Source: Bacteroides sp. CAG:709
GTDB lineage: Bacteria > Bacteroidota > Bacteroidia > Bacteroidales > UBA932
Assembly (NCBI GenBank): GCA_000434935.1
Contig: FR882209.1
Location: forward strand, 35,022-62,988
DNA length: 27,967 bases
Direction of reading: 5' to 3'
The translations under genes and the position numbers were made by a program. This document shows positions 1-8,003 of the stretch, one piece after another (position 1 is the first letter of the stretch; every line of letters starts with the position of its first letter). Under the pieces are notes generated by a model. It was not told the DNA's origin and ran no database searches. It worked only from the letters and a program-made list of their open reading frames with translations.

Positions 1-38
1 CCGCCTCGGGCATGGACCAGTTCCATATCCCGAGGCGG
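1..38 (-). terminator. Strong stem-loop, probable transcription terminator
   Basis: Bases 1-10 (CCGCCTCGGG) and 29-38 (CCCGAGGCGG) are a perfect 10-bp inverted repeat. Inside it a second 5-bp stem, ATGGA at 12-16 with TCCAT at 22-26, closes a five-base loop. The stem lies 24 bases past the stop codon of the minus-strand membrane protein gene, so terminating that gene is the simplest role. Any T tract for that direction lies outside the window. On the plus strand only a short TTCGTTT follows, so it might also stop a plus-strand transcript arriving from the left. The structure is seen; the function is inferred. Confidence 0.6.
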
Positions 39-62
39 TTCGTTTATATATAAGTCATTGGC

Positions 63-767
63 TTACAAATATTTCTTGACAGACTCCGGAATCATCCAAT
101 CAGCTGCCTTGTCAGTGAATTTCATGCAGAGACCGGTTAAAAGCGCTGACATTACGGTTCCTTCACGGATGACATTTTCCTCTCCGTTTCCAAGGACATT
201 GCCGAAGCAGAACCAGGCGATGGCCGCAGCTGCAACGACGAGGAAAATATCGAAACCGATCTTGGCATTGCGGAACTTGATACCCATGAAGTCTGCGATG
301 GCTGCATCCGTCATCTCGCCGGCAAGCATCCACGCGTTGCCCTTCACTTCCAGACTGATACCAAGGGCCGTGATGACAATGGACAATGCCATGAGCAGCA
401 GTTGCATGGTGTAAGTGCCCGCGGAGATCCAGCTGAACGCCCATATCGAGGCATCCGTCAAAAGACCGAAAACGATGGCTGCCGGTATCTGCATAAGATG
501 CTCAAGCTTGAAGCGGCTGCGGAGCAGCAAGATTTGCAAGACAATGAAAATCAGATGCATGAGCATCGTGTACTGTCCCACAGTGCCGATTGTAAATGAG
601 CCTATCTGGAAATGTCCCGCCAGAGAAACCACATAAGGCGGACATGATATAGGAGCAGTGCCGAGATCCGATTTGATGGACAGGGCGACGCCGATTGCGA
701 CTAAAATGAGCCCGAAGGTGCCGGTAGCATAACGGGCGAATGACGACTTGATATTTAAGCTGTTCAT
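63..767 (-). CDS. YczE/YitT-type integral membrane protein (DUF6198-like)
   Basis: The 234-residue protein is almost entirely hydrophobic, with about five or six membrane spans. It opens with a span at about 12-30 that carries the GLILVAIGVALSIKSDLGTAPISCPP pattern in part (G, S, D, L, G and P are the conserved-looking residues). This 'small-residue helix, then KSDLGTxP' arrangement is what I associate with the YczE/YyaS/YitT family of inner-membrane proteins, whose substrate is unknown. The ATG start at 767 fits because the first helix begins soon after it. A Bacteroides-type promoter lies upstream at 827-858, and a strong stem-loop follows the stop. Family assignment is from recall of sequence style; a transport role is possible but unproven. 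Confidence 0.75.
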   Translation of the reverse strand: MNSLNIKSSFARYATGTFGLILVAIGVALSIKSDLGTAPISCPPYVVSLAGHFQIGSFTIGTVGQYTMLMHLIFIVLQILLLRSRFKLEHLMQIPAAIVFGLLTDASIWAFSWISAGTYTMQLLLMALSIVITALGISLEVKGNAWMLAGEMTDAAIADFMGIKFRNAKIGFDIFLVVAAAAIAWFCFGNVLGNGEENVIREGTVMSALLTGLCMKFTDKAADWMIPESVKKYL

Positions 768-826
768 AAAATTTTAAATCTTGATTGTCAATAAAACGGC
801 GTGCATTCCGCAGCCGAGAAATCAGG

Positions 827-858
827 CAAATATCGCATAAAATTACTAACTTAGCAAA
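827..858 (-). promoter_or_regulatory. Bacteroides-type promoter for the YczE-like gene
   Basis: Read on the minus strand, TTTG (855-858) is followed after exactly 20 bases by GATATTTG (827-834). The Bacteroidota primary sigma consensus is TTTG, 19-21 bases, TAnnTTTG, so the upstream box is perfect and the downstream box matches at five of its six fixed positions. Transcription would begin near 820, giving a leader of about 53 bases before the ATG at 767. Confidence 0.6.
847..855 (+). promoter_or_regulatory. Possible -7 box for the M13 peptidase gene
   Basis: TAACTTAG followed by C at 847-855 matches TAnnTTTG with one mismatch. It lies 38 bases before the ATG at 893. No TTTG is found 19-21 bases upstream, so this is only a weak candidate. 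It overlaps the -33 box of the divergent promoter at 855-858. Confidence 0.3.
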
Positions 859-892
859 GATTTGGACGTCAAGAAAACATAAACATTTATAT

Positions 893-2917
893 ATGAACAA
901 GTTAACAAAATTTGCAATGCTCATGGCAGCTACGGCTCTCGCGGCAGGATGCGCTGAGGGCAATCGTGAAAGAGTCAAGGCAATAGACCTTTCCTACCTT
1001 GACACTACCGTATCTCCGGCCGTTGACTTCTACCAGTACGCGACGGGAGGATGGCAAAAGAACAACCCGCTCAAACCGGAATATGCACGCTTCGGTTCAT
1101 TCGACTATCTGAACGAGAACAATGAGAAAAGGATCAATGACCTTTTCAAGTCAATGACCGAAATGAAGGCAGCGAAAGGCTCTGTGGAGCAGAAAATCTC
1201 AGACATCTACAAGATGGGACTGGATTCGCTCAAATTGAATGAAGAGGGTTTCACCCCGGTGAAGAAATATCTGCACCAGATTCTGGTTGCGGAAAGCAAG
1301 GATGAACTGGTGAAAGTGATTGCGGACCTGCATGACAGCGGCGAATCGTCATTCTTCGGCACATTCGTCATGTCCGACCTCATGGACAGTGAATCACAGA
1401 TTCTTTACATCGGCCAGGGCGGTCTCGGCATCGGCGACAGGGACTATTACACAGAGGCTGAAAATGCCGAGATCAAGAAAGGCTATGAGAAATTCCTTGC
1501 ACGAGTATTCGAACTCGCCGGCGTTCCTATTCCGGAAACAGCTGCCGCAAACGCACTTGCTGTAGAGGACGTACTCGCAATCAACTCATGGACAAGTGTC
1601 CAGGAACGTGATATGGAGAAGCTCTACAACCCGATGTCCACTGAAGAGATAGAGGCGAAATACCCCGGATTCGATTTCAAGGCTTATTTCGCTGCCAGAA
1701 ACATTCCTGACCAGAAGAAAATCAACGTCAACGAGCCTTCATTCTTCGAAGCATTCAGCAACTATTTCGCCGAGGCGGACCTGAACATGCTCAAGAATTA
1801 CATGGCCGGACAGCTCATTCAGGGCGCATGCGGTGCTCTCAGCGATGACTTCTACGATGCCAGCTTCGATTTCTTCAACCGCCAGATGTCCGGTGTGACA
1901 GAGCAGAAACCGAGATGGAAGAGGGCAATGAGCGTTCCTAACAGCATCCTCGGCGAGGCTGTAGGCAAGATGTATGTGGAGAAATACTTCCCTCAATCAT
2001 CCAAGAAGAAGATGGTCGAGCTGGTAGCCAACCTCCAGACCGCTCTGGGAGAGCACATTGACGCACTTGACTGGATGAGCGACTCCACCAAGGTGAAGGC
2101 TCACGAGAAACTTGACAACTTCACCGTAAAAGTCGGATATCCTGACAAGTGGAAAGATTACTCTACCCTCAACATTGATCCGGCTCTCCCATATTATGAG
2201 AACCTCCGCGAAGCCAGCAGATGGTATGTCGCAGACAACATGAGCAAGCTCGGAAAGCCGACGGACAAGACAGAGTGGGGAATGTCTCCGCAGACCGTGA
2301 ACGCTTACTACAATCCGTCCACAAACGAAATCTGCTTCCCTGCAGCTATCCTCCAGCCTCCTTTCTTCAATCCGGATGCTGACGATGCCGTAAACTATGG
2401 CGCTATCGGTGTCGTTATCGGACATGAAATGTCACATGGTTTCGATGACCAGGGACGTCTCTTCGACAAAGACGGCAACATGGTGAACTGGTGGACAAAA
2501 GAGGATGCCGACAAGTTCAACGCCAAGGCTCAAGTGCTTATAGACCAGTTCAATGTAGTAGAAATCATCCCGGGCCTCATGGCAAACGGACAACTTACCG
2601 TAGGTGAAAACATCGGTGACCACGGCGGTCTCAGTATCTCTTATTCCGCTATGCACAAAGCCATCAGCAAGCACAATCCGGGCCTGATCGACGGCATGAC
2701 TCCTGACCAGAGGTTCTTCCTCTCATATGCAATCATCTGGGCGCAGAACATCAGGGATGCAGAAAAGGCACGCCTCACCAAACTCGACGTACACTCTCTC
2801 GCAGTCAACAGGGTCAATGTCTCTCTCCGCAACTTCCAGGAATTCTTCGACGCATTCGGAATAAAGGAAGGAGACCCTATGTACAGACCTGAAAGCGAAA
2901 GAGTCCACATCTGGTAG
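893..2917 (+). CDS. pepO: M13-family zinc metallopeptidase (neprilysin/PepO-like), lipoprotein
   Basis: The ATG at 893 gives 674 residues and a lipoprotein signal: MNKLTKFAMLMAATALAAGC, with Cys20 as the lipidated residue. An upstream in-frame ATG at 785 would bury this signal behind 36 charged residues, so I reject it. The zinc-binding HEMSH motif is at residues 511-515, and the third ligand Glu572 lies in ENIGD, about 60 residues later as expected of M13 enzymes. The sequence around it (VVIGHEMSHGFDDQGR) is the classic M13 active site, and the C terminus ends in Trp as in neprilysin relatives. It should cleave peptides at the cell envelope. The stop codon shares one base with the GTG start of the following FtsX permease gene, so the two are translationally linked. 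The symbol is used in the broad family sense. Confidence 0.93.
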   Translation: MNKLTKFAMLMAATALAAGCAEGNRERVKAIDLSYLDTTVSPAVDFYQYATGGWQKNNPLKPEYARFGSFDYLNENNEKRINDLFKSMTEMKAAKGSVEQKISDIYKMGLDSLKLNEEGFTPVKKYLHQILVAESKDELVKVIADLHDSGESSFFGTFVMSDLMDSESQILYIGQGGLGIGDRDYYTEAENAEIKKGYEKFLARVFELAGVPIPETAAANALAVEDVLAINSWTSVQERDMEKLYNPMSTEEIEAKYPGFDFKAYFAARNIPDQKKINVNEPSFFEAFSNYFAEADLNMLKNYMAGQLIQGACGALSDDFYDASFDFFNRQMSGVTEQKPRWKRAMSVPNSILGEAVGKMYVEKYFPQSSKKKMVELVANLQTALGEHIDALDWMSDSTKVKAHEKLDNFTVKVGYPDKWKDYSTLNIDPALPYYENLREASRWYVADNMSKLGKPTDKTEWGMSPQTVNAYYNPSTNEICFPAAILQPPFFNPDADDAVNYGAIGVVIGHEMSHGFDDQGRLFDKDGNMVNWWTKEDADKFNAKAQVLIDQFNVVEIIPGLMANGQLTVGENIGDHGGLSISYSAMHKAISKHNPGLIDGMTPDQRFFLSYAIIWAQNIRDAEKARLTKLDVHSLAVNRVNVSLRNFQEFFDAFGIKEGDPMYRPESERVHIW

Positions 2918-4077
2918 TGAACGCATCGTCTTTCATATCACATAAACTTCGATTTCAAGGAAGGATAGCGGTGGTGACCATAGCCATCGCTTCCTTCATC
3001 ATGATTTTATCGGTAGCCGTATCGTCGGGATTCAGAAAAGAACTGCGAAACGGCATCGCATCCATATCCGGGGATATCAGACTGACGTCCCCGGATTTGA
3101 ATTATATAAATGAATCATCTCCAATAAGATCCGATGCAAATTACATGGCATCGCTGGACTCATTGGAAGAAATAAGCAGCATTGTTCCGGCGATATACCG
3201 CGCAGGCATTGTCAAGAACGGAAGCAACATTCACGGTGTCCTCTTCAAGGGAACTCCCGACGGGGGCGACAGTCTTCAAGTTTCGGTGCCGAGGAGATTG
3301 GCGGATATTCTGGGATTGGAAGAGGGCGACGGATTGACCGCTTATTTCGTGGGCGAGAAAGTGAAAGCCCGGAAGTTTCATGTCAAGTCCGTTTATCAGG
3401 ACATTCTCGGCAATGATGACAAGCTGGTCGTCTACGCAGGACTTTCTGATTTACAGCGGCTTAACGGATGGCAGAGCAATGAGGTCTCCGCAATCGAGAT
3501 CCAACTGAAAGACAAATACCGGTCACGGGACATGATGCGTGAAATGACACAGGAGGTCGGAGCAAGGGTGCTCTTCAACACTCCCGAGGACGAAGATACG
3601 GTCGTGGCTTCTTCTGCATTGAACATGTATCCGGAAATTTTCTCTTGGCTGGACCTGATTGATTTCAATGTGCTTTTCGTCCTGATCCTGATGACCATCG
3701 TCGCCGGATTCAACATGATTTCTGCATTGCTGATAATGCTTTTCCGCAACATCCCGGTAATCGGACTGCTCAAATCGCTCGGCATGACGGACCGTTCGAT
3801 AGCATCCGTTTTCCTGCGCACATCATCGTCGGTTGTCCTTAAAGGAATGGCGGCCGGAAACATTCTTGCTTTTCTTTTCTGCGTCATACAGAATGCCACA
3901 CACGTCATCGGACTGGACCCGGAGAACTATTTCGTCTCATTCGTCCCGGTGAATATCAATGTCTTGCAAGTTCTGGCCGCAGATGTGGTTTCTTATCTGG
4001 TGATAATGCTTCTGCTCCTCCTCCCATGTCTTTTCATATCAGGAGTGGACCCTGCTAAAACCGTCAGGGCGCAATAA
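2917..4077 (+). CDS. FtsX/LolE-type ABC transporter permease
   Basis: This 386-residue protein has the LolC/LolE/MacB layout: one membrane span at about 17-38, a periplasmic MacB-like domain at about 45-240, then three spans near 248-276, 305-325 and 350-375. The FtsX signature IGLLKSLGM is at 282-290, and the end (DPAKTVRAQ) matches the usual tail of such permeases. The start is GTG at 2917 and overlaps the previous stop codon; no ATG lies before the first span. Lol systems release lipoproteins from the inner membrane, while other FtsX permeases act in cell-wall control or export. No ABC ATPase gene is in the window, so its partner must be encoded elsewhere and the substrate cannot be told. 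Convergent with the next gene, with only five bases between stops. Confidence 0.88.
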   Translation: MNASSFISHKLRFQGRIAVVTIAIASFIMILSVAVSSGFRKELRNGIASISGDIRLTSPDLNYINESSPIRSDANYMASLDSLEEISSIVPAIYRAGIVKNGSNIHGVLFKGTPDGGDSLQVSVPRRLADILGLEEGDGLTAYFVGEKVKARKFHVKSVYQDILGNDDKLVVYAGLSDLQRLNGWQSNEVSAIEIQLKDKYRSRDMMREMTQEVGARVLFNTPEDEDTVVASSALNMYPEIFSWLDLIDFNVLFVLILMTIVAGFNMISALLIMLFRNIPVIGLLKSLGMTDRSIASVFLRTSSSVVLKGMAAGNILAFLFCVIQNATHVIGLDPENYFVSFVPVNINVLQVLAADVVSYLVIMLLLLLPCLFISGVDPAKTVRAQ

Positions 4078-4082
4078 TTTAC

Positions 4083-5129
4083 CTAATTCAACAATCCTGC
4101 AAAAGTCCGGCTCAGCGATTCAAGTTTCGAGACGTAATTTATGGTTTCATAGCCCTGGAACTTGCCAAGTTTCACGGTATCTTCTTCCAGAATGGAATCT
4201 TCGCGCATATCAGGAATTATGGCGACAATGTCTTCCCACCGGCCATGAGGCGCATTAATGGAAGCGGCATAATTGATACAGTCCATAATCCTCCCCTCGC
4301 CCGCATTGTAAGCGGCAAGCGTAAACTTGGTAAGTTCTTCATCGTCAGCAGCGTAGCCTCTGAACATATTCTGAAGGAGCCTCAGATACTTGACTGCCGC
4401 ACGGATATTTCCTTCGGGATCAAGCATGTCATCAGCCGCGAATCTTCCTGCTGTACGTGGCATCATCTGCATCAAGCCCACAGCCCCACGCTTGGAATGC
4501 GCCTCGATATGGAACTGCGATTCCTGCCAGATAAGTGCAGTAAGCATTGACCTGTCCCACCCGAGTACGGATGCATATTTTTTTATCAGGTCATCATAAG
4601 GGCTGAGGGTCTTGTAAGTTCTGCCGCTCCGCGCCCTGCCATAAGGTTCATAGGCAGGAGTAAACCGTCCTACAATGGTCTTCTGCTGTTCGGAAATGCT
4701 GAAACGCGCCAGCCAGAGATTGATTTCCTTATGTTCCACCCTCAGTTTGCCGTCAATCACCCAAGAACAGCTGTCCGCCAGAGGCACGGAAGCATAATAA
4801 TCCTGATTGTATACCAATGAATCCGCATAGGGCATGACAAGGATATCTACATTGCCGGTAGACAGGGAATCCAGATATTCCGGCCCGCCGAGCGATATGT
4901 CCACGGTCTTTCCCATCTGCCATGCGAAGAGCGTAAGCATCTCATACTCAAAGCCTACCGCATAGTTCATCGGGGATTTGCCATCGGTGGAGATCACGCA
5001 TCGCAGTTCATCTTTTTCGAACGGATCCCCATCTATGACAGTTTTCTGCAGCAACGGTATCCCCACCATCACGATGACGGAAGGGACCATGTACTTCAAA
5101 ACTATTTTCAACCTCCTATGAATTTTCAT
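4083..5129 (-). CDS. mltF: MltF-like membrane-bound lytic murein transglycosylase
   Basis: The 348-residue protein begins with a membrane anchor at about 11-27. Residues 40-165 look like a solute-binding-protein (SBP_bac_3) domain, and about 180-345 is an SLT lysozyme-like domain. In the SLT domain the catalytic Glu203 is in WQESQF, followed by GAVGLMQMMPRTA (215-227) and AYNAGEGR (273-280), all hallmarks of family 1 lytic transglycosylases. This two-domain order is that of MltF, which cleaves peptidoglycan to 1,6-anhydromuropeptides. I chose the ATG at 5129; longer readings run into the end of the porin gene. It starts 22 bases after the porin stop and is probably co-transcribed with it. The first domain is short and weakly conserved, so whether it still binds a ligand is open. 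Confidence 0.88.
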   Translation of the reverse strand: MKIHRRLKIVLKYMVPSVIVMVGIPLLQKTVIDGDPFEKDELRCVISTDGKSPMNYAVGFEYEMLTLFAWQMGKTVDISLGGPEYLDSLSTGNVDILVMPYADSLVYNQDYYASVPLADSCSWVIDGKLRVEHKEINLWLARFSISEQQKTIVGRFTPAYEPYGRARSGRTYKTLSPYDDLIKKYASVLGWDRSMLTALIWQESQFHIEAHSKRGAVGLMQMMPRTAGRFAADDMLDPEGNIRAAVKYLRLLQNMFRGYAADDEELTKFTLAAYNAGEGRIMDCINYAASINAPHGRWEDIVAIIPDMREDSILEEDTVKLGKFQGYETINYVSKLESLSRTFAGLLN

Positions 5130-5151
5130 TCGCGTCGGTTTTAGTGTTTCT

Positions 5152-7947
5152 CTAGAAGGACGACCTGGATTTCTGCAGTCCTCCACCAAGTCCGCCGCCG
5201 AATCCTGACATTCCTCCTCCAAATCCTGAAGAAGCCGAAGAATCAGAACTTCCGGCTGCACTGCCTCCACCTGCATTGCCGACGGACTTGTTACGTCCCG
5301 GCTGCATGTAGAATGGCCAGAAAATTCCCAGTTTGAACGCTCTCTGCGGCCTGATATAGCCATGGGCACTAAAATAATCAGCATGTTCCATAGGCCAGCC
5401 CATTCCCACATTGACGAACTTCACGAATATGCATGCACGTTTCCACTGGATATTCACGAACGCGTCAATATACGGACAATTTCCGTATTTTTCAACTTTC
5501 TGGTTATAGAACATTCCCAATGCGGGACTATATCCCGGCGCATACCAATTCGTATTGTAGGTCACATTGGCACCTATCTGCATCTGCATGACCTTCTTCA
5601 CGACATTGAACTGCCAATACCAACGCGCATTGACGGCGACCATCGGCAGCGGTATGACGTCCTTATTCGAGGACAGTTGGAACAATGCCTGATTGTCAAA
5701 ATGCAGCCCCCAGAGCTTGAAATTCTTGGTCAAAGCGACATTGAACACGCTGACGGCAGATGCTTCCTGCTGCGCCATCGCCTGCCCGTCATAATAAATA
5801 TGGTTCTTTATCAGCGTCCAGCCGGCATCAATGTTCAGTTTCCAATGCGGAATGCTGATCGTGCCGTCCAGCGTCGTCGTGGAAATCTTGCTGAAATCAT
5901 TGTCCCATTTGTAATGGTTCGAATAATAGTGCTGCTGATAATAGTCAGGCTCCTTCAGGTTCGTGCCGAAATGGGCATTGAAAGAAATCGGGCTCTTGCG
6001 GTAACGCCTGAACGGATAGATATTGAATCCCATATTCGCATCAATGCCGAAATCATTGATTTCCTTTCCGAGGAAAGTGTAGTATCCGTCGGCATCCCAT
6101 TGGAAATAATTCTTGTACTGTCCTTTCACACCGCCATAGAGATAAGTCGAGTTCCACACCGTGTTGCCTTTCTTCTTGTAAAGATAGCTGTCCGGCGTGA
6201 ACATGTAATAGTTCATCAACTTGTCACCGATACCGACATTGATGGCGGACACGATGGCATCGCTCGCCCATGGCTGCAATTTTATAAACAGCTTGTTCTC
6301 GAACTTCATGACACGGATCGAGTCGGCCGAAGCGGTAGGATTGATATAGAACTTGTTGTTATACAGGTTCCTGGCCTCGGTATCTTCCAGCCCTATCTTG
6401 TCCTCGTAAATCTTCCTGTAAGTAGAATATTCGCTGGAATGCCCGATGAAAGCGGTCGTGATATCAGTATTCAGCGTATCCGCCGACTTCGCCGCACGCG
6501 ACTCCTGTTTCTCGGCCAGAAGCACCTCCATTGCAGCTATCGCAATGCTGTCGCCGGTTGCAATGACGCTGTCCCTGTACGCATTCTCCTTTTTCAGGAC
6601 TTTGCGGTCCTTCATCTTCTGGATGAAATTGAACGGAATACGGTATGTCTGGTCCAGGAAAACGGTATTTTTCTTTATCAATGTGGATGCATCCTTGAGG
6701 CGCACGTCGATTTCCCTCGAACCTACCGTAGTGTCCCTTATCCAGAAATTGTCCACGATGCCTCCGTTCTCCCCCTTGGACATCTTGTTGTAGATGTAGC
6801 CGCCATGCATCTGGTACTTCTTTCCGAGATGGTTCACCGCGGCCATGAATGTCCTGTTGTCCACTTTCTCATTTTCCAGCATGCCGTTCGCTCCCACCCT
6901 GTCATATTCCAGAGTAAAGTTGAAAGACGGGAAAATGTTCTGCGTGGTCATGATATGCAAGTCATTCTCAGCCCTTTCGTCATTGGCGAAAAGCGTCCCC
7001 CAATATGCAAGTTCCGTATATGGGGTCTTGGAATTGTACATCGGCGCGGAGTACGGATTATATGAATAACATTCGTACGGCTCGTAGAACGACACTCCCT
7101 CTACACTCTTGCGCTTCCTGAAATTATAGGTCTGCACGGCTGAACCGACAATTCCCAGATACGAGACGTTCAGGTCCTTCCGCATGAACGGATAGTCATT
7201 ATAATAGTAATTGTATGACGTATCTATGTCACGAGGCACGACATCATTGAAGTAACGTCCTTTGTTCCAGGTGAATATCCTCTTGTAGAACATGGAATCC
7301 GGAACGGAGAACGTCTCCAGGATGCGCGGCGTGTTCTCCCTGATGCTGTCCCGTATCGCCATGAGGCTGTCCTTCGCATTGAGCATACTGTCAATCATGT
7401 GCTGACGCACCTTCATTTTCTGCTCGAAGTCGTATTTCTTCCTCGCAGCCTTGTCCAGTGAAGCGTACCACTCGTTGAACTTGCGTATCGCAGTCTCCGT
7501 CGAGTCCGCCAGATAAAGCGAATCCAGCTTCGGCCAATCCAGGCTGTCGCCGGCCTGTTTCAATGAATCTCTGACAATGACATGGGTCAATGAATCCTTT
7601 ATGGCGACGTAGTACTTGAATCTGAAAGGGTCCGTATATCGCAATGAATCAGGAACTTTCATCGTATCTCTGGCAGAAATGAACACCTCGGCGCTGTCAA
7701 GCCCCAACGTGTCGGCAGCGGCAGAATCCGCCATTGCCCTTTCATATTCCGACCTGAACTTGGTATATATGTCATTATGGTATATGACCGTGTCCTGAAG
7801 CATAGAATTTTCGCTCCAGTTTCCGGTCCATGGAAATCCCGCCTCAACTGCACGTGACCAGTCAGCCGCGAATCCCTGCAAAGCAACGATGCCGACCAGC
7901 AGCGCCGGAAACCATATCTTGGATATCTTCGATAAAATGCGTTTCAT
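5152..7947 (-). CDS. Large putative outer-membrane porin (Porin_10-like)
   Basis: The protein has 931 residues. A signal peptide covers 1-28 (cleavage after GFAA). Residues 50 to 215 are rich in Asp, Ser and Lys and contain many DS-type pairs, possibly a periplasmic or coiled segment. From about 250 to 885 the sequence alternates polar and aromatic residues with many Tyr, Trp, Asn and Gly, as in a beta-barrel. The overall look, including YNYYYNDYPFMRKDLNVSYLG, fits the Bacteroidota 'putative porin' family (Porin_10). The last 46 residues are a Gly/Ser tail ending in Phe. The ATG start is set by the signal peptide. A perfect -7 box lies eight bases upstream, so it can be transcribed apart from the TPR gene before it. 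Pore activity and substrate are unknown. Confidence 0.75.
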   Translation of the reverse strand: MKRILSKISKIWFPALLVGIVALQGFAADWSRAVEAGFPWTGNWSENSMLQDTVIYHNDIYTKFRSEYERAMADSAAADTLGLDSAEVFISARDTMKVPDSLRYTDPFRFKYYVAIKDSLTHVIVRDSLKQAGDSLDWPKLDSLYLADSTETAIRKFNEWYASLDKAARKKYDFEQKMKVRQHMIDSMLNAKDSLMAIRDSIRENTPRILETFSVPDSMFYKRIFTWNKGRYFNDVVPRDIDTSYNYYYNDYPFMRKDLNVSYLGIVGSAVQTYNFRKRKSVEGVSFYEPYECYSYNPYSAPMYNSKTPYTELAYWGTLFANDERAENDLHIMTTQNIFPSFNFTLEYDRVGANGMLENEKVDNRTFMAAVNHLGKKYQMHGGYIYNKMSKGENGGIVDNFWIRDTTVGSREIDVRLKDASTLIKKNTVFLDQTYRIPFNFIQKMKDRKVLKKENAYRDSVIATGDSIAIAAMEVLLAEKQESRAAKSADTLNTDITTAFIGHSSEYSTYRKIYEDKIGLEDTEARNLYNNKFYINPTASADSIRVMKFENKLFIKLQPWASDAIVSAINVGIGDKLMNYYMFTPDSYLYKKKGNTVWNSTYLYGGVKGQYKNYFQWDADGYYTFLGKEINDFGIDANMGFNIYPFRRYRKSPISFNAHFGTNLKEPDYYQQHYYSNHYKWDNDFSKISTTTLDGTISIPHWKLNIDAGWTLIKNHIYYDGQAMAQQEASAVSVFNVALTKNFKLWGLHFDNQALFQLSSNKDVIPLPMVAVNARWYWQFNVVKKVMQMQIGANVTYNTNWYAPGYSPALGMFYNQKVEKYGNCPYIDAFVNIQWKRACIFVKFVNVGMGWPMEHADYFSAHGYIRPQRAFKLGIFWPFYMQPGRNKSVGNAGGGSAAGSSDSSASSGFGGGMSGFGGGLGGGLQKSRSSF

Positions 7948-7955
7948 ACAAACTA

Positions 7956-7963
7956 CAAAGATA
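7956..7963 (-). promoter_or_regulatory. -7 promoter box of the porin gene
   Basis: On the minus strand the bases read TATCTTTG, a perfect match to TAnnTTTG. ATTG at 7982-7985 is a possible -33 box, with spacing of 18, one less than usual. Only eight bases separate the box from the ATG at 7947, so the transcript would have almost no leader. Confidence 0.5.
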
Positions 7964-8003
7964 ATACTTTTATGTATTTCTCAATGCGGCGGAGGCGTGC
8001 AGA

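Noticed and set aside
785..892. In-frame ATG upstream of the M13 peptidase that would add 36 residues
   Set aside because: It would put a long charged stretch before a clean lipoprotein signal peptide and lies upstream of the likely -7 box.
5112..5117. AGGAGG on the minus strand just inside the transglycosylase gene
   Set aside because: The next in-frame ATG is 21 bases away, too far for it to act as a ribosome binding site, and it encodes two Arg codons before the membrane anchor.
5130..5411. Longer N terminus for the lytic transglycosylase
   Set aside because: It would read through the end of the porin gene in another frame, giving residues with no similarity to the family and burying the membrane anchor.
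5362..7065. Long plus-strand open frame of 567 codons opposite the porin gene
   Set aside because: It is rich in His, Arg, Ile and Val in the manner of an antisense shadow, has no recognisable domain, and the minus-strand porin with signal peptide is clearly the real gene.
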